DNA of 64,000 bases from Paenibacillus sp. J5C2022 (lineage in GTDB: Bacteria; Bacillota; Bacilli; Paenibacillales; Paenibacillaceae), in contig NZ_JAOQJC010000004.1 in assembly GCF_025567625.1 (NCBI RefSeq), positions 62,001-126,000 on the forward strand, read 5' to 3'. How positions within the stretch are numbered: the stretch's first letter is position 1; each line of letters begins with the position of its first letter. Shown here piece by piece: positions 24,222-32,926 of the stretch. Made by a program: the position numbers and the translations under genes. The notes under the pieces were generated by a model that had not been told where the DNA came from, ran no database searches, and worked only from the letters and a program-made list of their open reading frames with translations.

Positions 24222-25861
24222 TATCTGCTGTTGAACCGGTCAAGTCCGGCTTGCTTCAGCTTCAATACTTCATCAATCCCCATTGCCTTAATCGTCTCTA
24301 CGAATTTGTCGAAGTTGTCCAGCGGCTCCAGTCCGGTAATGAATTTATTCAGCATCTCGGCAGAATAAGTCTCGATATCATTGCCAAGCGTAGAGATTCT
24401 CGCGCTCTCGTCTATCGACTGGGACGTAAGCGGCATTAACTTGGAGTGATCCGCTTGAGCCCATGCGGCGATAGCGGTCTTCTGCTCCGGCATCGTAAGC
24501 GAATATTGATCGGCCAGCCGGCTGTCGAATATATACGCCCCGCCGAACGTGCCGTGGGAATATTGCGATAGCAATTGGGCAAGGCTTAGTCCTTGCTCGT
24601 TGTTCGTAATCATCTCCGTCAGCGTAGGATGACCGCTCTTCATCTCGTAGCTGACTCCTTCGATTCCGAAGTTGTATAGGAGTCCGCCCTCTTCGCTATA
24701 GCCGTAATCCAGCCACTTCACGATCTGTTCCGGATGCTCGGCTTTAGCACTGACGGCAGCGCCCAGACCGATGAAGGCCGCGTCCATGAATCCAAGCGAG
24801 CTGCCTCCCGGCTCAAGCACAGGATAAGGAATGCCGGTCAGCCTGAAGTCCGGATTGCTCTGCTTCCCGCTCTGCGTCAGCGTACCGATGCCGGAGCCTA
24901 CATTCATCCCCATGGCGCCTGCAATGCCTTCCGCCATCTTGGCGTTCATCAGCTTGCCGTCCATGGTGGCGAAGTCCTTGTCAATGAGCCCTTCGTTATA
25001 CCATCGGTTCATCAATGTCAGGAATTCCTTGTACTCCGGTTGGACGGGACCGTACTTCACTTGCCCGTCTTCCTGGTAGTAGCGGCTGGAGATGCCGTAC
25101 GCGCCGACGAAGTAGTGATTCACATGCATAAGCTCAGGGTAGAAGATCAACGGGATCTCATCCTTCTCGCCGTTGTTGTTGGGGTCGCCGTCGCGGAATG
25201 CGATCAGCATCTTCTCCCATTCTTCCAGCGTTGTAGGGACTTCCAGTCCGAGCTTGTCGAGCCAATCCTGGCGAATAGCCGGCCCGTTATAGGCGCGCAG
25301 ATTCATCTCCGGGTTGAAGTAAGGCATGACATATATATTGCCCTCGTCCGTTGTGATGAGCTTCTTCAGATCGGGATTGGCGTTCAAGTAAGCCGTCAAG
25401 TTCGGTGCATGCTCTTCAATCAATTCGTTAAGGCGAAGAATCACGTTGTCCTGAATAGCGGCATCGGGTCCTTTAGGCGCTCGCGTCCATACATATTCGA
25501 TGACGTCCGGGATTTTGTCGCCGGATGCGAGCAGCAGGTTGAACTGCTCCCTTTCCTGCCCGACGGGCGGATGCTGGAAGTCGATTTTCGTGCCGGTGAT
25601 TTTCTCCAGCTCTTGATAAACCTTCATTTCATTGAAGCTCTTCATCGTAGCGGCTACGTTCGCATTCATCGCAGCCCAGTAGGTAATTTTCTCCGGATAC
25701 GGGACTTCATCAGCGGTTTCTCCTGTCGTTCCTTCGTTCTGTCCCTTTGTTTCATTTTGCACCGCTTCCGTATTCGGCTCGGCGTTCTCGCTGCAGCCGG
25801 CAAGCATGCTGAGAATGAGGACAATCGCAAGACATGTAAGCGCTATTTTGTTTCTGTACAT
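24221..25861 (-). CDS. extracellular solute-binding lipoprotein of the sugar ABC transporter
   Basis: A 546-residue lipoprotein with a signal peptide and lipobox LAGC (cysteine at residue 23), then an acidic linker and a family 1 (LplA-like) binding-protein fold. AAGGGAGG lies eight bases before ATG 25861. It would sit on the outer face of the membrane and hand an oligosaccharide to the two permeases encoded directly downstream. The size is typical of the large LplA-type binding proteins of Paenibacillaceae. The upstream divergence-free arrangement with a membrane AraC regulator suggests induction by the transported sugar or by cell-wall status. Confidence 0.87.
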   Translation of the reverse strand: MYRNKIALTCLAIVLILSMLAGCSENAEPNTEAVQNETKGQNEGTTGETADEVPYPEKITYWAAMNANVAATMKSFNEMKVYQELEKITGTKIDFQHPPVGQEREQFNLLLASGDKIPDVIEYVWTRAPKGPDAAIQDNVILRLNELIEEHAPNLTAYLNANPDLKKLITTDEGNIYVMPYFNPEMNLRAYNGPAIRQDWLDKLGLEVPTTLEEWEKMLIAFRDGDPNNNGEKDEIPLIFYPELMHVNHYFVGAYGISSRYYQEDGQVKYGPVQPEYKEFLTLMNRWYNEGLIDKDFATMDGKLMNAKMAEGIAGAMGMNVGSGIGTLTQSGKQSNPDFRLTGIPYPVLEPGGSSLGFMDAAFIGLGAAVSAKAEHPEQIVKWLDYGYSEEGGLLYNFGIEGVSYEMKSGHPTLTEMITNNEQGLSLAQLLSQYSHGTFGGAYIFDSRLADQYSLTMPEQKTAIAAWAQADHSKLMPLTSQSIDESARISTLGNDIETYSAEMLNKFITGLEPLDNFDKFVETIKAMGIDEVLKLKQAGLDRFNSR

Positions 25862-26023
25862 CGGGTGGCCTCCCTTGGAATGATTGGTTGTCGGCTTTCT
25901 CTGTGCCGCAGCATCAGCGTATCAGAGGAGCGACCGGCTGTGGAAGAATCCGATCGCTCGAACCGGCAACTGCTCTTAAGATTGGCGGGTATACATGCTT
26001 AAGGTGATGCAACCCGAATTCAT

Positions 26024-28321
26024 TTACCGGGCATTATCCAGTGTTTCGCGGTACTGGCTCGGCGTCAAGCCGACGATCTTCTTGAACACCCGGCCGAAGC
26101 CGATATGGTTGGAGTAGCCGACCTTGCGGGAGATTTCACTGATGGTCAGCGCGCTCTCCCCAAGCATTCTCTTCGCTTGCGCGACACGGTATTCCGAGAT
26201 GACATGGGATAGGTTCTGGCCGCTATACTTCTTGAAGAAGGAGGACAAGTATTGCGGCGTCAGCTGGAAGTGGTCGGCGATGAGCGTCAGGCTCAAATTC
26301 CCGTCGTCATAATGCTCATGGATATAAGTCGTAATGCCGTCATATAATCGCTGTCCTTGATCGGAACGGGATTCACCGGCATGCGCGCATAACCGAGCCA
26401 ACAGAGCTTGCAACTTCTTCAGCATCTCATCCGCCGTGTGGCACTCCGTGAAGAAGGAGGCGGGATCGGCCAACTCAGACGGTCGATTCTCTTCGGAGCA
26501 GGTGCCGTGAGCCAGCTTCAGCAGCGTGCCCAGCAAGTCGAAGAAGAGGAAGCGCGTCATCTCGGGCGACAGTGTGCCGCTGGCGAAGTTGGTGTCGTAT
26601 ATTTGCGTCAGCAGGTTGGCTGCTTGCTCGTAATCTCCCGTCTTCGCGTAGTTCATCAGCAATGCTTCGAATTCGATCGGATAATGGTACATCGATTGCT
26701 CGTGCTGGCCGGGCTCGGAGACGATGACGGAATTGTGGCCGATGACGATCCGCCTCTCCAGCGCGAGCAGCGCATCGATGTAACATTTCCCGATATCCTC
26801 GGGCCTCCCCGCGGCTAGGCTTACCGCAATGGTCATCTTCAAGTTGAAGCGTTCCTGCGACAAGCGCTTCAGCTCATAGATCCATTCCGTTCCGCGCGGC
26901 TCACGATCGCTCTCCATAAGCTCCAGTATCGCCAAGCGGTTCCGTTCCAGCTCCACCACGTATCCTTGCTCATGCATGAGCTCCATGCTCAAGTTCGACA
27001 GAATGAAGCGGATGAGGGCCAGCTCCTGCTCCGTCTCCGACTTCATGAAGGCTCGGCCGTCCTCGATATCCAGCAGAATAACGCGGAATGACTTCCCCGT
27101 CAGCTCAACCTTCATGAAGTCCAGCGACGCCTGATCGAGCGTAGCCATGTCCACACTGCCTTTCATTAAACGGGAGATGAAATTGGACTGGATAAGCGGC
27201 GCTTGCTCCTGCAGCTTGCTCTTCAGCATACTCTTCTCCTCGAAGGCGTCAATCAGCGTGCGGTTAATGACCTCGTATTCGTTCGCATGACCGCCCAGCG
27301 CGTGCCCATGGCGTTTTCCTATCAGCTTCAGCAATTCCCGCAGCGGTCTGTAATGGCGGTAGGCCATATAGCAAGAGATTGCCAATCCGGCGGCCACGCT
27401 GGCGGCAAGCAGGAGCAGGAAGATGAGCTTGACTTGATGGATCGGCGCCATAACGAAGCTCTCAGGAGTGACCATTCTGTACGTCCAGCCGTTATCCCCC
27501 GTAATGGAGGAGACAAGCAGCCGCTTCCCGTTCTCTTCCGCAGTGAAGACCGTTTCTTCATCCTTCAGCGTCTGGAATAATGCCGGCAATTCCGCTTCCT
27601 GATTCGCGGAGGAGACGAGCAGCTGTCCGTTCTGATCGAAAATATAAGCTGTCCGGTTGTCGTCCCAGTTCGTCAGCTGCAGGATGTCCAGAATTTTCTG
27701 TTCGTCAATAAGCACGACAAGCGAAGCCTGCGGATTGCTCTTCTCCTGCAGGGGCAACGATTGGATATAGGCTAGCTTCTGTCTCGTGGAATCGTTCTCG
27801 GTAACGGCCATGGATCTGAACTTCAGAGGATGATATTGCGACAGCAGCCCTGACATATCCTCTACATGCTCGAAGTGCTGGATGCGCTTGAAGTATAGCT
27901 TCTGATCGGACTGCAGCGTCGGGGTGATGACGCTATCCAGCTCCTCGAAGTAGATGAAGAAGGAATCCAGGAAGTCGCTGGCGATCGCCAGCGCTTGCAT
28001 ATCTTGAATAAGTCCGATCTGCCGCAGCTGCAGCTGCGCGAACGGACTGTCGGGATTGTTGATCAGCCACTGCACATTGGGATTGAGCGCAAGCTGCAGA
28101 CTCATCCGGTGAAGCTCGATCATACGGCTGTCCACCAGCTGTTGGACTTGCTCCATCATGGCATAGTTGGATTGATTGACGTTGCGGATGAGCGTTTTCT
28201 CCAGTACGCGGTACCCGATGCCTCCGGCAAACGTTGGGACGAGCAGAATGAGACAATACGAGATAAGAATCGTCATGAACACACTTTTTTTTCTCAGCAG
28301 CGGAAACACCTCTTTATGCAA
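26024..28321 (-). CDS. membrane-bound AraC-family regulator (extracellular sensor, YtdP-like)
   Basis: A 765-residue one-component sensor. Two membrane segments (about residues 14-36 and 298-320) bracket a Cache-like extracellular domain. The cytoplasmic half ends in an AraC helix-turn-helix (about residues 665-765; LSLTLIADHFQLTPQYLSSF and ALTISEISRKVGYSNHIGFG). It most likely activates the adjacent ABC operon in response to a ligand outside the cell. The start is uncertain: TTG 28321 is upstream of the best ribosome site, AAAGAGGTG, which would instead serve a rare CTG at 28300 or 28297; the first membrane segment follows either way. Confidence 0.87.
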   Translation of the reverse strand: MHKEVFPLLRKKSVFMTILISYCLILLVPTFAGGIGYRVLEKTLIRNVNQSNYAMMEQVQQLVDSRMIELHRMSLQLALNPNVQWLINNPDSPFAQLQLRQIGLIQDMQALAIASDFLDSFFIYFEELDSVITPTLQSDQKLYFKRIQHFEHVEDMSGLLSQYHPLKFRSMAVTENDSTRQKLAYIQSLPLQEKSNPQASLVVLIDEQKILDILQLTNWDDNRTAYIFDQNGQLLVSSANQEAELPALFQTLKDEETVFTAEENGKRLLVSSITGDNGWTYRMVTPESFVMAPIHQVKLIFLLLLAASVAAGLAISCYMAYRHYRPLRELLKLIGKRHGHALGGHANEYEVINRTLIDAFEEKSMLKSKLQEQAPLIQSNFISRLMKGSVDMATLDQASLDFMKVELTGKSFRVILLDIEDGRAFMKSETEQELALIRFILSNLSMELMHEQGYVVELERNRLAILELMESDREPRGTEWIYELKRLSQERFNLKMTIAVSLAAGRPEDIGKCYIDALLALERRIVIGHNSVIVSEPGQHEQSMYHYPIEFEALLMNYAKTGDYEQAANLLTQIYDTNFASGTLSPEMTRFLFFDLLGTLLKLAHGTCSEENRPSELADPASFFTECHTADEMLKKLQALLARLCAHAGESRSDQGQRLYDGITTYIHEHYDDGNLSLTLIADHFQLTPQYLSSFFKKYSGQNLSHVISEYRVAQAKRMLGESALTISEISRKVGYSNHIGFGRVFKKIVGLTPSQYRETLDNAR

Positions 28322-28417
28322 CCGATTTCATTTCTTTTATTTACTATAACAGCATCGCAGTTGCCTTGAACATCCATGATCTTAAATCCGGTTGCGTCAT
28401 CTTGCGAATGGATATGT

Positions 28418-28423
28418 TATAAT
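28418..28423 (+). promoter_or_regulatory. extended -10 promoter of the leader ORF/MFS transcript
   Basis: TATAAT at 28418-28423 is preceded by TG one base away (TGTTATAAT), an extended -10; I see no good -35 at the right distance. The transcript would start near 28430 and carry a leader of about 150 nt before the MFS gene. Confidence 0.55.
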
Positions 28424-28456
28424 GCAAGTTGAGTTTTAATCGATTTTAACATTTGC

Positions 28457-28578
28457 ATACCCCCATTGATAAAAGGTGAAGTGAATTTATGCTCTCATTT
28501 ACAAGATTGACGAAGTGCAAGCCCCCTATCCCGTAATTTACTGTTGCGCTGATTGAGATTTGACAATACAGGGGGTAT
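28457..28578 (+). promoter_or_regulatory. leader able to hide the ribosome site of the MFS gene
   Basis: The ribosome site of the MFS gene, GGGGGTAT (28571-28578), is perfectly complementary to ATACCCCC (28457-28464) upstream of a short leader ORF. Its AGGGGG core (28570-28575) is also complementary to CCCCCT (28522-28527) inside that ORF. Either helix would block translation. Ribosomes on the leader ORF would change the pairing. This is the arrangement of translational attenuation known for erm, cat and several efflux genes; here it is inferred from sequence complementarity only. Confidence 0.5.
28489..28536 (+). CDS. 15-aa leader peptide upstream of MFS exporter
   Basis: ATG 28489 follows AAAAGGTGA at nine bases and encodes MLSFTRLTKCKPPIP, then TAA. 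The proline-rich end (KCKPPIP) could slow ribosomes, and those CCC CCT codons are the bases that can pair with the ribosome site of the downstream exporter gene. It is likely a regulatory leader peptide, not a functional protein. Confidence 0.5.
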   Translation: MLSFTRLTKCKPPIP

Positions 28579-28583
28579 GAACA

Positions 28584-29774
28584 GTGCAACAGAAAATCTC
28601 AACGCCGTCATTGTTGTTAGTTATTATTCTTATCGGATTTCCGCAAATTAGCGAAACGATCTATACGCCTTCATTGCCGGGTATCGCGGACAGCTTGCAT
28701 GCCAGCGGCAATACGATTCAATTGACGCTCAGCATCTATTTTTTGGGATTTGCCGTCGGCGTTTTCTGCTGGGGCAGGCTCTCGGATGCGATCGGAAGAC
28801 GTCCCGCGCTGCTGTGGGGAATTCTCGTGTATGGAGCCGGCAGTCTGGGCTGCTTCCTGTCGTCTTCGCCCGAGTGGCTGCTGGCATGCCGCTTCATTCA
28901 GGCGTTCGGCGCCAGCACCGGTTCGGTCGTTACGCAGACGATTCTGCGCGAGAGCATCGACGGAACGAAGCGCCATGCTGTTTTTGCCCAAATTTCCGCC
29001 GCACTTGCCTTTACTCCGGCCATCGGGCCGCTAATCGGCGGCTGGGTGGATCAAGCTTTTGGATTTCGGGCCGTATTGTTTACGCTGGTAGCGATGAGCG
29101 CAGCTATTTTTGCTTATACATTCGTTGCCTTGCCGGAGACGAGAATAGCCGTTCAGGTTAAGGCGGATATGCTTTCCGTGGCGAAGCGGATGCTGGCAGA
29201 CCGCGACATATGGGCATTCGGCTTTTTGATTGGCACAACGAACGGAATACTGTTCAGCTATTATGCCGAAGCGCCGTTCATGTTCATCGACTATTTCGGC
29301 TTGACTTCCGGGGAATATGGCTTCCTGGGCATTGTCGTTGCCCTATCTTCCATTATAGGCGCGATGCTGTCGAGACGTCTGCTGGGAAGAGTGCAGCCGT
29401 GCAAGATTATCGTCATCGGGACGATAGTGACGACAATAGGCGCCGCTTGCTTGACGGGGCTTTCCTTGCTTGGCATGAAAGCGACGGTCGCCCATTTTAT
29501 CTTGATCGTCGCTTGTCTGTTCCTATTGCTGTTGGGAATCGGGATGGCTATCCCGAATTGTCTCAGTCTCGCACTAATTCGCTACGGTGATGTGCTGGGT
29601 ACGGCAGGGGCAATCTTCGGGCTCGGCTATTATGCGGTCGTTAGTCTCATAACAAGCGGAATGAGCTATTGGCATAACGGTTCGTTATGGACGATGCCCG
29701 TTTATTTTCTGATATTATCGGCAGGCATGGTTGTCGTCAGCGTAAGGTTGGCTAGCCGTGAGATGCCGGAGTGA
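28584..29774 (+). CDS. MFS exporter, Bcr/CflA drug-resistance type
   Basis: A 396-residue transporter with twelve membrane segments. GRLSDAIGRRPALLWG near residues 63-78 is the MFS loop 2-3 motif A. RFIQAFGASTGSVVTQTI (about 102-119) and IGPLIGGWVD match the antiporter motifs of the Bcr/CflA subfamily, which export drugs or amino acids using the proton gradient. The start is GTG 28584 with AGGGGG eight bases upstream. It has its own promoter and a leader with a short ORF that may act as an inducible attenuator. Substrate unknown. Confidence 0.87.
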   Translation: MQQKISTPSLLLVIILIGFPQISETIYTPSLPGIADSLHASGNTIQLTLSIYFLGFAVGVFCWGRLSDAIGRRPALLWGILVYGAGSLGCFLSSSPEWLLACRFIQAFGASTGSVVTQTILRESIDGTKRHAVFAQISAALAFTPAIGPLIGGWVDQAFGFRAVLFTLVAMSAAIFAYTFVALPETRIAVQVKADMLSVAKRMLADRDIWAFGFLIGTTNGILFSYYAEAPFMFIDYFGLTSGEYGFLGIVVALSSIIGAMLSRRLLGRVQPCKIIVIGTIVTTIGAACLTGLSLLGMKATVAHFILIVACLFLLLLGIGMAIPNCLSLALIRYGDVLGTAGAIFGLGYYAVVSLITSGMSYWHNGSLWTMPVYFLILSAGMVVVSVRLASREMPE

Positions 29775-29791
29775 ATGTGTGATAGTGAATT

Positions 29792-29845
29792 AAGAAGAGG
29801 AGCTGTCCTGTTAAGCCTGAATCGGGCTTGGGGGCGGCTTCTTTC
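29792..29845 (+). terminator. possible terminator after the MFS gene
   Basis: An imperfect two-part hairpin: outer AAGAAG with CTTCTT, inner AAGCC-TGAATC-GGGCTT. It ends in TTCTTTCATT. Weak but correctly placed. Confidence 0.45.
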
Positions 29846-29972
29846 ATTATGGATGGGGGAGTGCTCCGGGGAGACGTGAAGAGAGATGGCGGTATCATGT
29901 ATACTATAGGGGTAGATAAGGCACGCAGGCAGGAGCAGGAATACATAGCATGAAGCAAAGGAGAATCCGGCG

Positions 29973-31037
29973 ATGAGCGCAACGATCAAGCAGGGATTAA
30001 AGCAAGATTACATGGTGGAGCAGCTGCGGAAGCTGCTTGGCATACCTAGTCCGAGCGGATATTGCATGGCCATTATGGAGCATATTCGGGAGGAAGCCGG
30101 CAGACTGGGCTATACGGTAGAACGAACGCCGAAGGGCATGGGCATTATTACCATTCCGGGACGGAGCAACGACAAGACGATTGGGATCTCGGCCCATGTC
30201 GATACGCTTGGCGGCATGGTTCGTTCCATCAAGTCCAGCGGCATGATCCGGTTCACCCCGATTGGCGGTTACGCCATGCAGACGGTGGAGGGGGAGTATT
30301 GCGTCATCCATACCCGGGATGGACGCAAGTATGAAGGAACGGTATTGTCCAGCAAGCCGTCCGTGCATGTGTACAGCGATGCGCGCGACTGGAAGCGCGA
30401 GGAAGCCAATATGGAGATCCGAATCGACGAGTCGGTGGAGAAGAAGGAAGACGTGCTGGAGCTGGGCATCGGGGTAGGCGACTTCATCTCCTGGGACCCG
30501 CGTACCCGCATTCTGCCGAACGGCTGGATCAAGTCGCGCCATCTGGACGACAAGGCAAGCGTAGCCGCGCTGTTCGGACTGATGGAATGGCTGAAGCGGG
30601 AAGGGAAGACGCCTGCTTATACGCTCAAGCTGCTGATCTCGACGTACGAAGAAGTCGGTCACGGCAGCTCGTATATTCCGGCAGATATTACGGAGCTGAT
30701 CGCAGTCGATATGGGAGCGCTTGGCGACGATCTGTCGGCGACGGAGAAGGATGTGTCGATCTGCGCGAAGGATTCCTCCGGGCCGTACGATTACGGGATG
30801 ACATCGCGGTTCATCGAGCTGGCGAAGCGGGAGGGCATTCCGCATGCCGTCGATATCTATCCGCATTACGGCTCGGACGCTTCGGCGGCGTTAAGAGGCG
30901 GAAGCAATATTCGCGCGGGGCTTATCGGGCCGGGAGTTCACGCTTCACACGGCATGGAGCGGACGCATGCGAGTGCGATTGTCGGCACAGCGGCTTTGCT
31001 GCTTGCTTATGTAATGGACGAATGTGACGAGCGGTAG
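29973..31037 (+). CDS. M42 family metallopeptidase (aminopeptidase/glucanase type)
   Basis: A 354-residue cytoplasmic peptidase. The metal ligands are visible in order: AHVDTLG (His about residue 71), HLDDKASVAAL (Asp near 191), TYEEVGHGSS (the catalytic Glu pair near 225), AVDMGALGDD (Asp near 249) and PGVHASHGMERTH (His near 330). ATG 29973 has AAGGAG nine bases upstream. Family members are dodecameric aminopeptidases that trim peptides; some were first described as endoglucanases. It stands alone behind its own promoter region. Confidence 0.9.
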   Translation: MSATIKQGLKQDYMVEQLRKLLGIPSPSGYCMAIMEHIREEAGRLGYTVERTPKGMGIITIPGRSNDKTIGISAHVDTLGGMVRSIKSSGMIRFTPIGGYAMQTVEGEYCVIHTRDGRKYEGTVLSSKPSVHVYSDARDWKREEANMEIRIDESVEKKEDVLELGIGVGDFISWDPRTRILPNGWIKSRHLDDKASVAALFGLMEWLKREGKTPAYTLKLLISTYEEVGHGSSYIPADITELIAVDMGALGDDLSATEKDVSICAKDSSGPYDYGMTSRFIELAKREGIPHAVDIYPHYGSDASAALRGGSNIRAGLIGPGVHASHGMERTHASAIVGTAALLLAYVMDECDER

Positions 31038-31647
31038 GCAGCAGATGGACGAGAACGGGAGATGGAAGGCTTGAACGAAGCGATAACTGGATTTCATGAT
31101 ACTAATTTGATCGATTGTTGGGATGATACGCTGAATGACCTAATATAACTGTACTTATTCCATTTACAGGAGATCAGAATGGCGATCTCGCATCTATTAA
31201 CAACACTAAATACAGTTAGTTGTGTCTAATGCAATGTACCGCTGTATCGCTATTGCATGCAACTCGCTCCTCGGATCGGATGATTATTTCTAACTAACTT
31301 AATGATCTTAACTATCTGTCTGCTCCCACTTTTCTGGATAAGGAGTCTGAGTAAAGTGAGTCCCTCTTCTCATCGAATTCTAATGTTGCTCTTATGTTGC
31401 TCTCATTCACGCCCTATAAAGTATGTCTTGTAAGCGAGAGAGCACAACATTAAGGAGGCTCAACTGGATGAAAAAAGTAGTAGCGGTAGGCGTGCTGTCA
31501 GGAGCATTGATCATTGATCATCGGCGGAATTTAATGAGCTAAAGCTGGCGATCAATCTTCATGATTTCTTTATTAAATCTTCAATCGAATCTCAAATGGC
31601 TTCTTTATGCTTACACCATAAAGAGCTTGGAGAGGAGATTGCGATCG
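31038..31647. other. 610-bp region with a 24-codon signal-peptide-like ORF
   Basis: This AT-rich stretch separates the M42 gene from the methyltransferase operon. The only ORF with a strong ribosome site is 31468-31542. I see no RNA gene. Promoter-like AT-rich segments occur around 31130-31330, but none has a convincing pair of boxes. Confidence 0.5.
31468..31542 (+). pseudogene. 24-codon remnant of a signal-peptide gene, or small ORF
   Basis: ATG 31468 follows an excellent TAAGGAGG and encodes MKKVVAVGVLSGALIIDHRR then NLMS and TAA. The first 15 residues look like a signal peptide start, after which the frame is lost; ATGATCATTGATCATC contains a repeated ATCATTG that could mark a small insertion or deletion. 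It is likely the stump of a secreted protein gene. A functional peptide is less likely. Confidence 0.4.
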
Positions 31648-32214
31648 ATGATCAGATCGATTCATGAAAAATTGCTTTTCTTGTTCAAATTTTCGAATGA
31701 CCCCCAATATATTGGAAGTGTTACGCCCAGCTCGCGGCATCTCGCGCACAAGATGGTTGCTTCCGTTCCATGGGATGAAGTGGAATCCGTTGTTGAGCTG
31801 GGCGCAGGAACCGGGTCCGTGACCAGACAGATCGAGCGGGCCAGTCAAGAAGAGACGAAAATCATCCTATTCGAAAAAGATTCCGGACTTCGAGATTATA
31901 TGGCACAGCAATATCCCCACCCTTGCTATCGGGATGCCTTGCATTTGCAAGATGCGCTCCGCAACGAACAGCTGACGAATGTCGATTGCATTATAAGCTG
32001 CTTGCCGTTCTTTAATTTTCAACCAGCCATGCGTAGCAAAATACTGAAGCAAATTAATCAATCCTTAAGGCCCGAAGGGTGGTTTATCGCCTTTCAATAT
32101 TCACTGCAAATGCGCAAGTCATTCAGTCAATATTTCGAGATCGAACGAATCCGCTTCGTCTTGTTCAATGTACCGCCTGCGTTTGTGTATGTCTGCCGCA
32201 AAAAAAAGGAGTGA
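31648..32214 (+). CDS. class I SAM-dependent methyltransferase (phospholipid/rRNA methyltransferase-like)
   Basis: A 188-residue methyltransferase. VVELGAGTGSVTRQIE near residues 50-65 is the SAM-binding motif I, and DCIISCLPFFNF near 114-125 corresponds to motif IV in the PmtA/KsgA-like group. GSVTPSSRHLAHKM near the start is also typical of PmtA-like phospholipid N-methyltransferases. ATG 31648 is chosen for GAGAGGAG upstream; the longer ORF from 31561 has no ribosome site. It is directly followed by a response regulator gene, so it is probably part of an envelope-stress operon. The substrate is not certain. Confidence 0.75.
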   Translation: MIRSIHEKLLFLFKFSNDPQYIGSVTPSSRHLAHKMVASVPWDEVESVVELGAGTGSVTRQIERASQEETKIILFEKDSGLRDYMAQQYPHPCYRDALHLQDALRNEQLTNVDCIISCLPFFNFQPAMRSKILKQINQSLRPEGWFIAFQYSLQMRKSFSQYFEIERIRFVLFNVPPAFVYVCRKKKE

Positions 32215-32218
32215 TGGC

Positions 32219-32926
32219 ATGAGTTACACCCCGACGATATTAATTGCAGATGACGATCCCGAAATTCGCGATGTGATTCGAATCTATTTGCTCAATGAAG
32301 GCTACCGGGTCCTTGAAGCGGAAGATGGTGCACAAGTATTGCGCTATATGGAGACAGATTCCATTGATCTCATTATTCTCGATGTGATGATGCCGGTTAT
32401 GAATGGGTTGCGAACTTGTCTCGAAGTGAGACATTCATACGACACGTCCATTATCATGCTGTCTGCCAAGAGTGAAGATATGGATAAGGTAGCGGGACTT
32501 ACTACTGGAGCGGACGATTATATGACCAAGCCGTTTCATCCGCTCGAATTGATCGCGAGAGTCAAAGCGAATTTGCGAAGGCAGATGCGTAATCTCCCTG
32601 CTCACCAGAATCAAATGACGCAAGAGATGTCTCAAATTGTTGTTCACGACTTAGTCATCGATCGCGACCGCCACCTGGTTACGGTTAGAGGCAAGGAGGT
32701 ACAGCTCACCCCGATTGAATTTTCTATTTTGGAATTAATGGCGAGTCACCGCGGTTATGTATTTAGTGTTGATAAGATCTACCGGCGGGTGTGGAAGGAA
32801 GACAAATTCACCTCGGACAACACCGTTATGGTCCACATTCGCAATATACGCGAGAAAATTGAAGCAAATCCGAGAGAGCCGCGATATGTGAAAACGGTAT
32901 GGGGAGTGGGATACAAAATTGAGTAG
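32219..32926 (+). CDS. OmpR/PhoB-family response regulator
   Basis: A 235-residue regulator. The receiver domain shows IADDDPEIRD (acidic pair near residues 9-11), the phospho-accepting aspartate in LIILDVMMPVMNG (near residue 54), MLSAK and TKPFHPLEL. The C-terminal winged helix is visible as LTPIEFSILELMASHRG and HIRNIREKIE, then TVWGVGYKIE. AAAGGAGTGATGGC precedes ATG 32219, five bases after the methyltransferase stop. It is the partner of the histidine kinase encoded downstream with an 8-base overlap. Confidence 0.93.
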   Translation: MSYTPTILIADDDPEIRDVIRIYLLNEGYRVLEAEDGAQVLRYMETDSIDLIILDVMMPVMNGLRTCLEVRHSYDTSIIMLSAKSEDMDKVAGLTTGADDYMTKPFHPLELIARVKANLRRQMRNLPAHQNQMTQEMSQIVVHDLVIDRDRHLVTVRGKEVQLTPIEFSILELMASHRGYVFSVDKIYRRVWKEDKFTSDNTVMVHIRNIREKIEANPREPRYVKTVWGVGYKIE

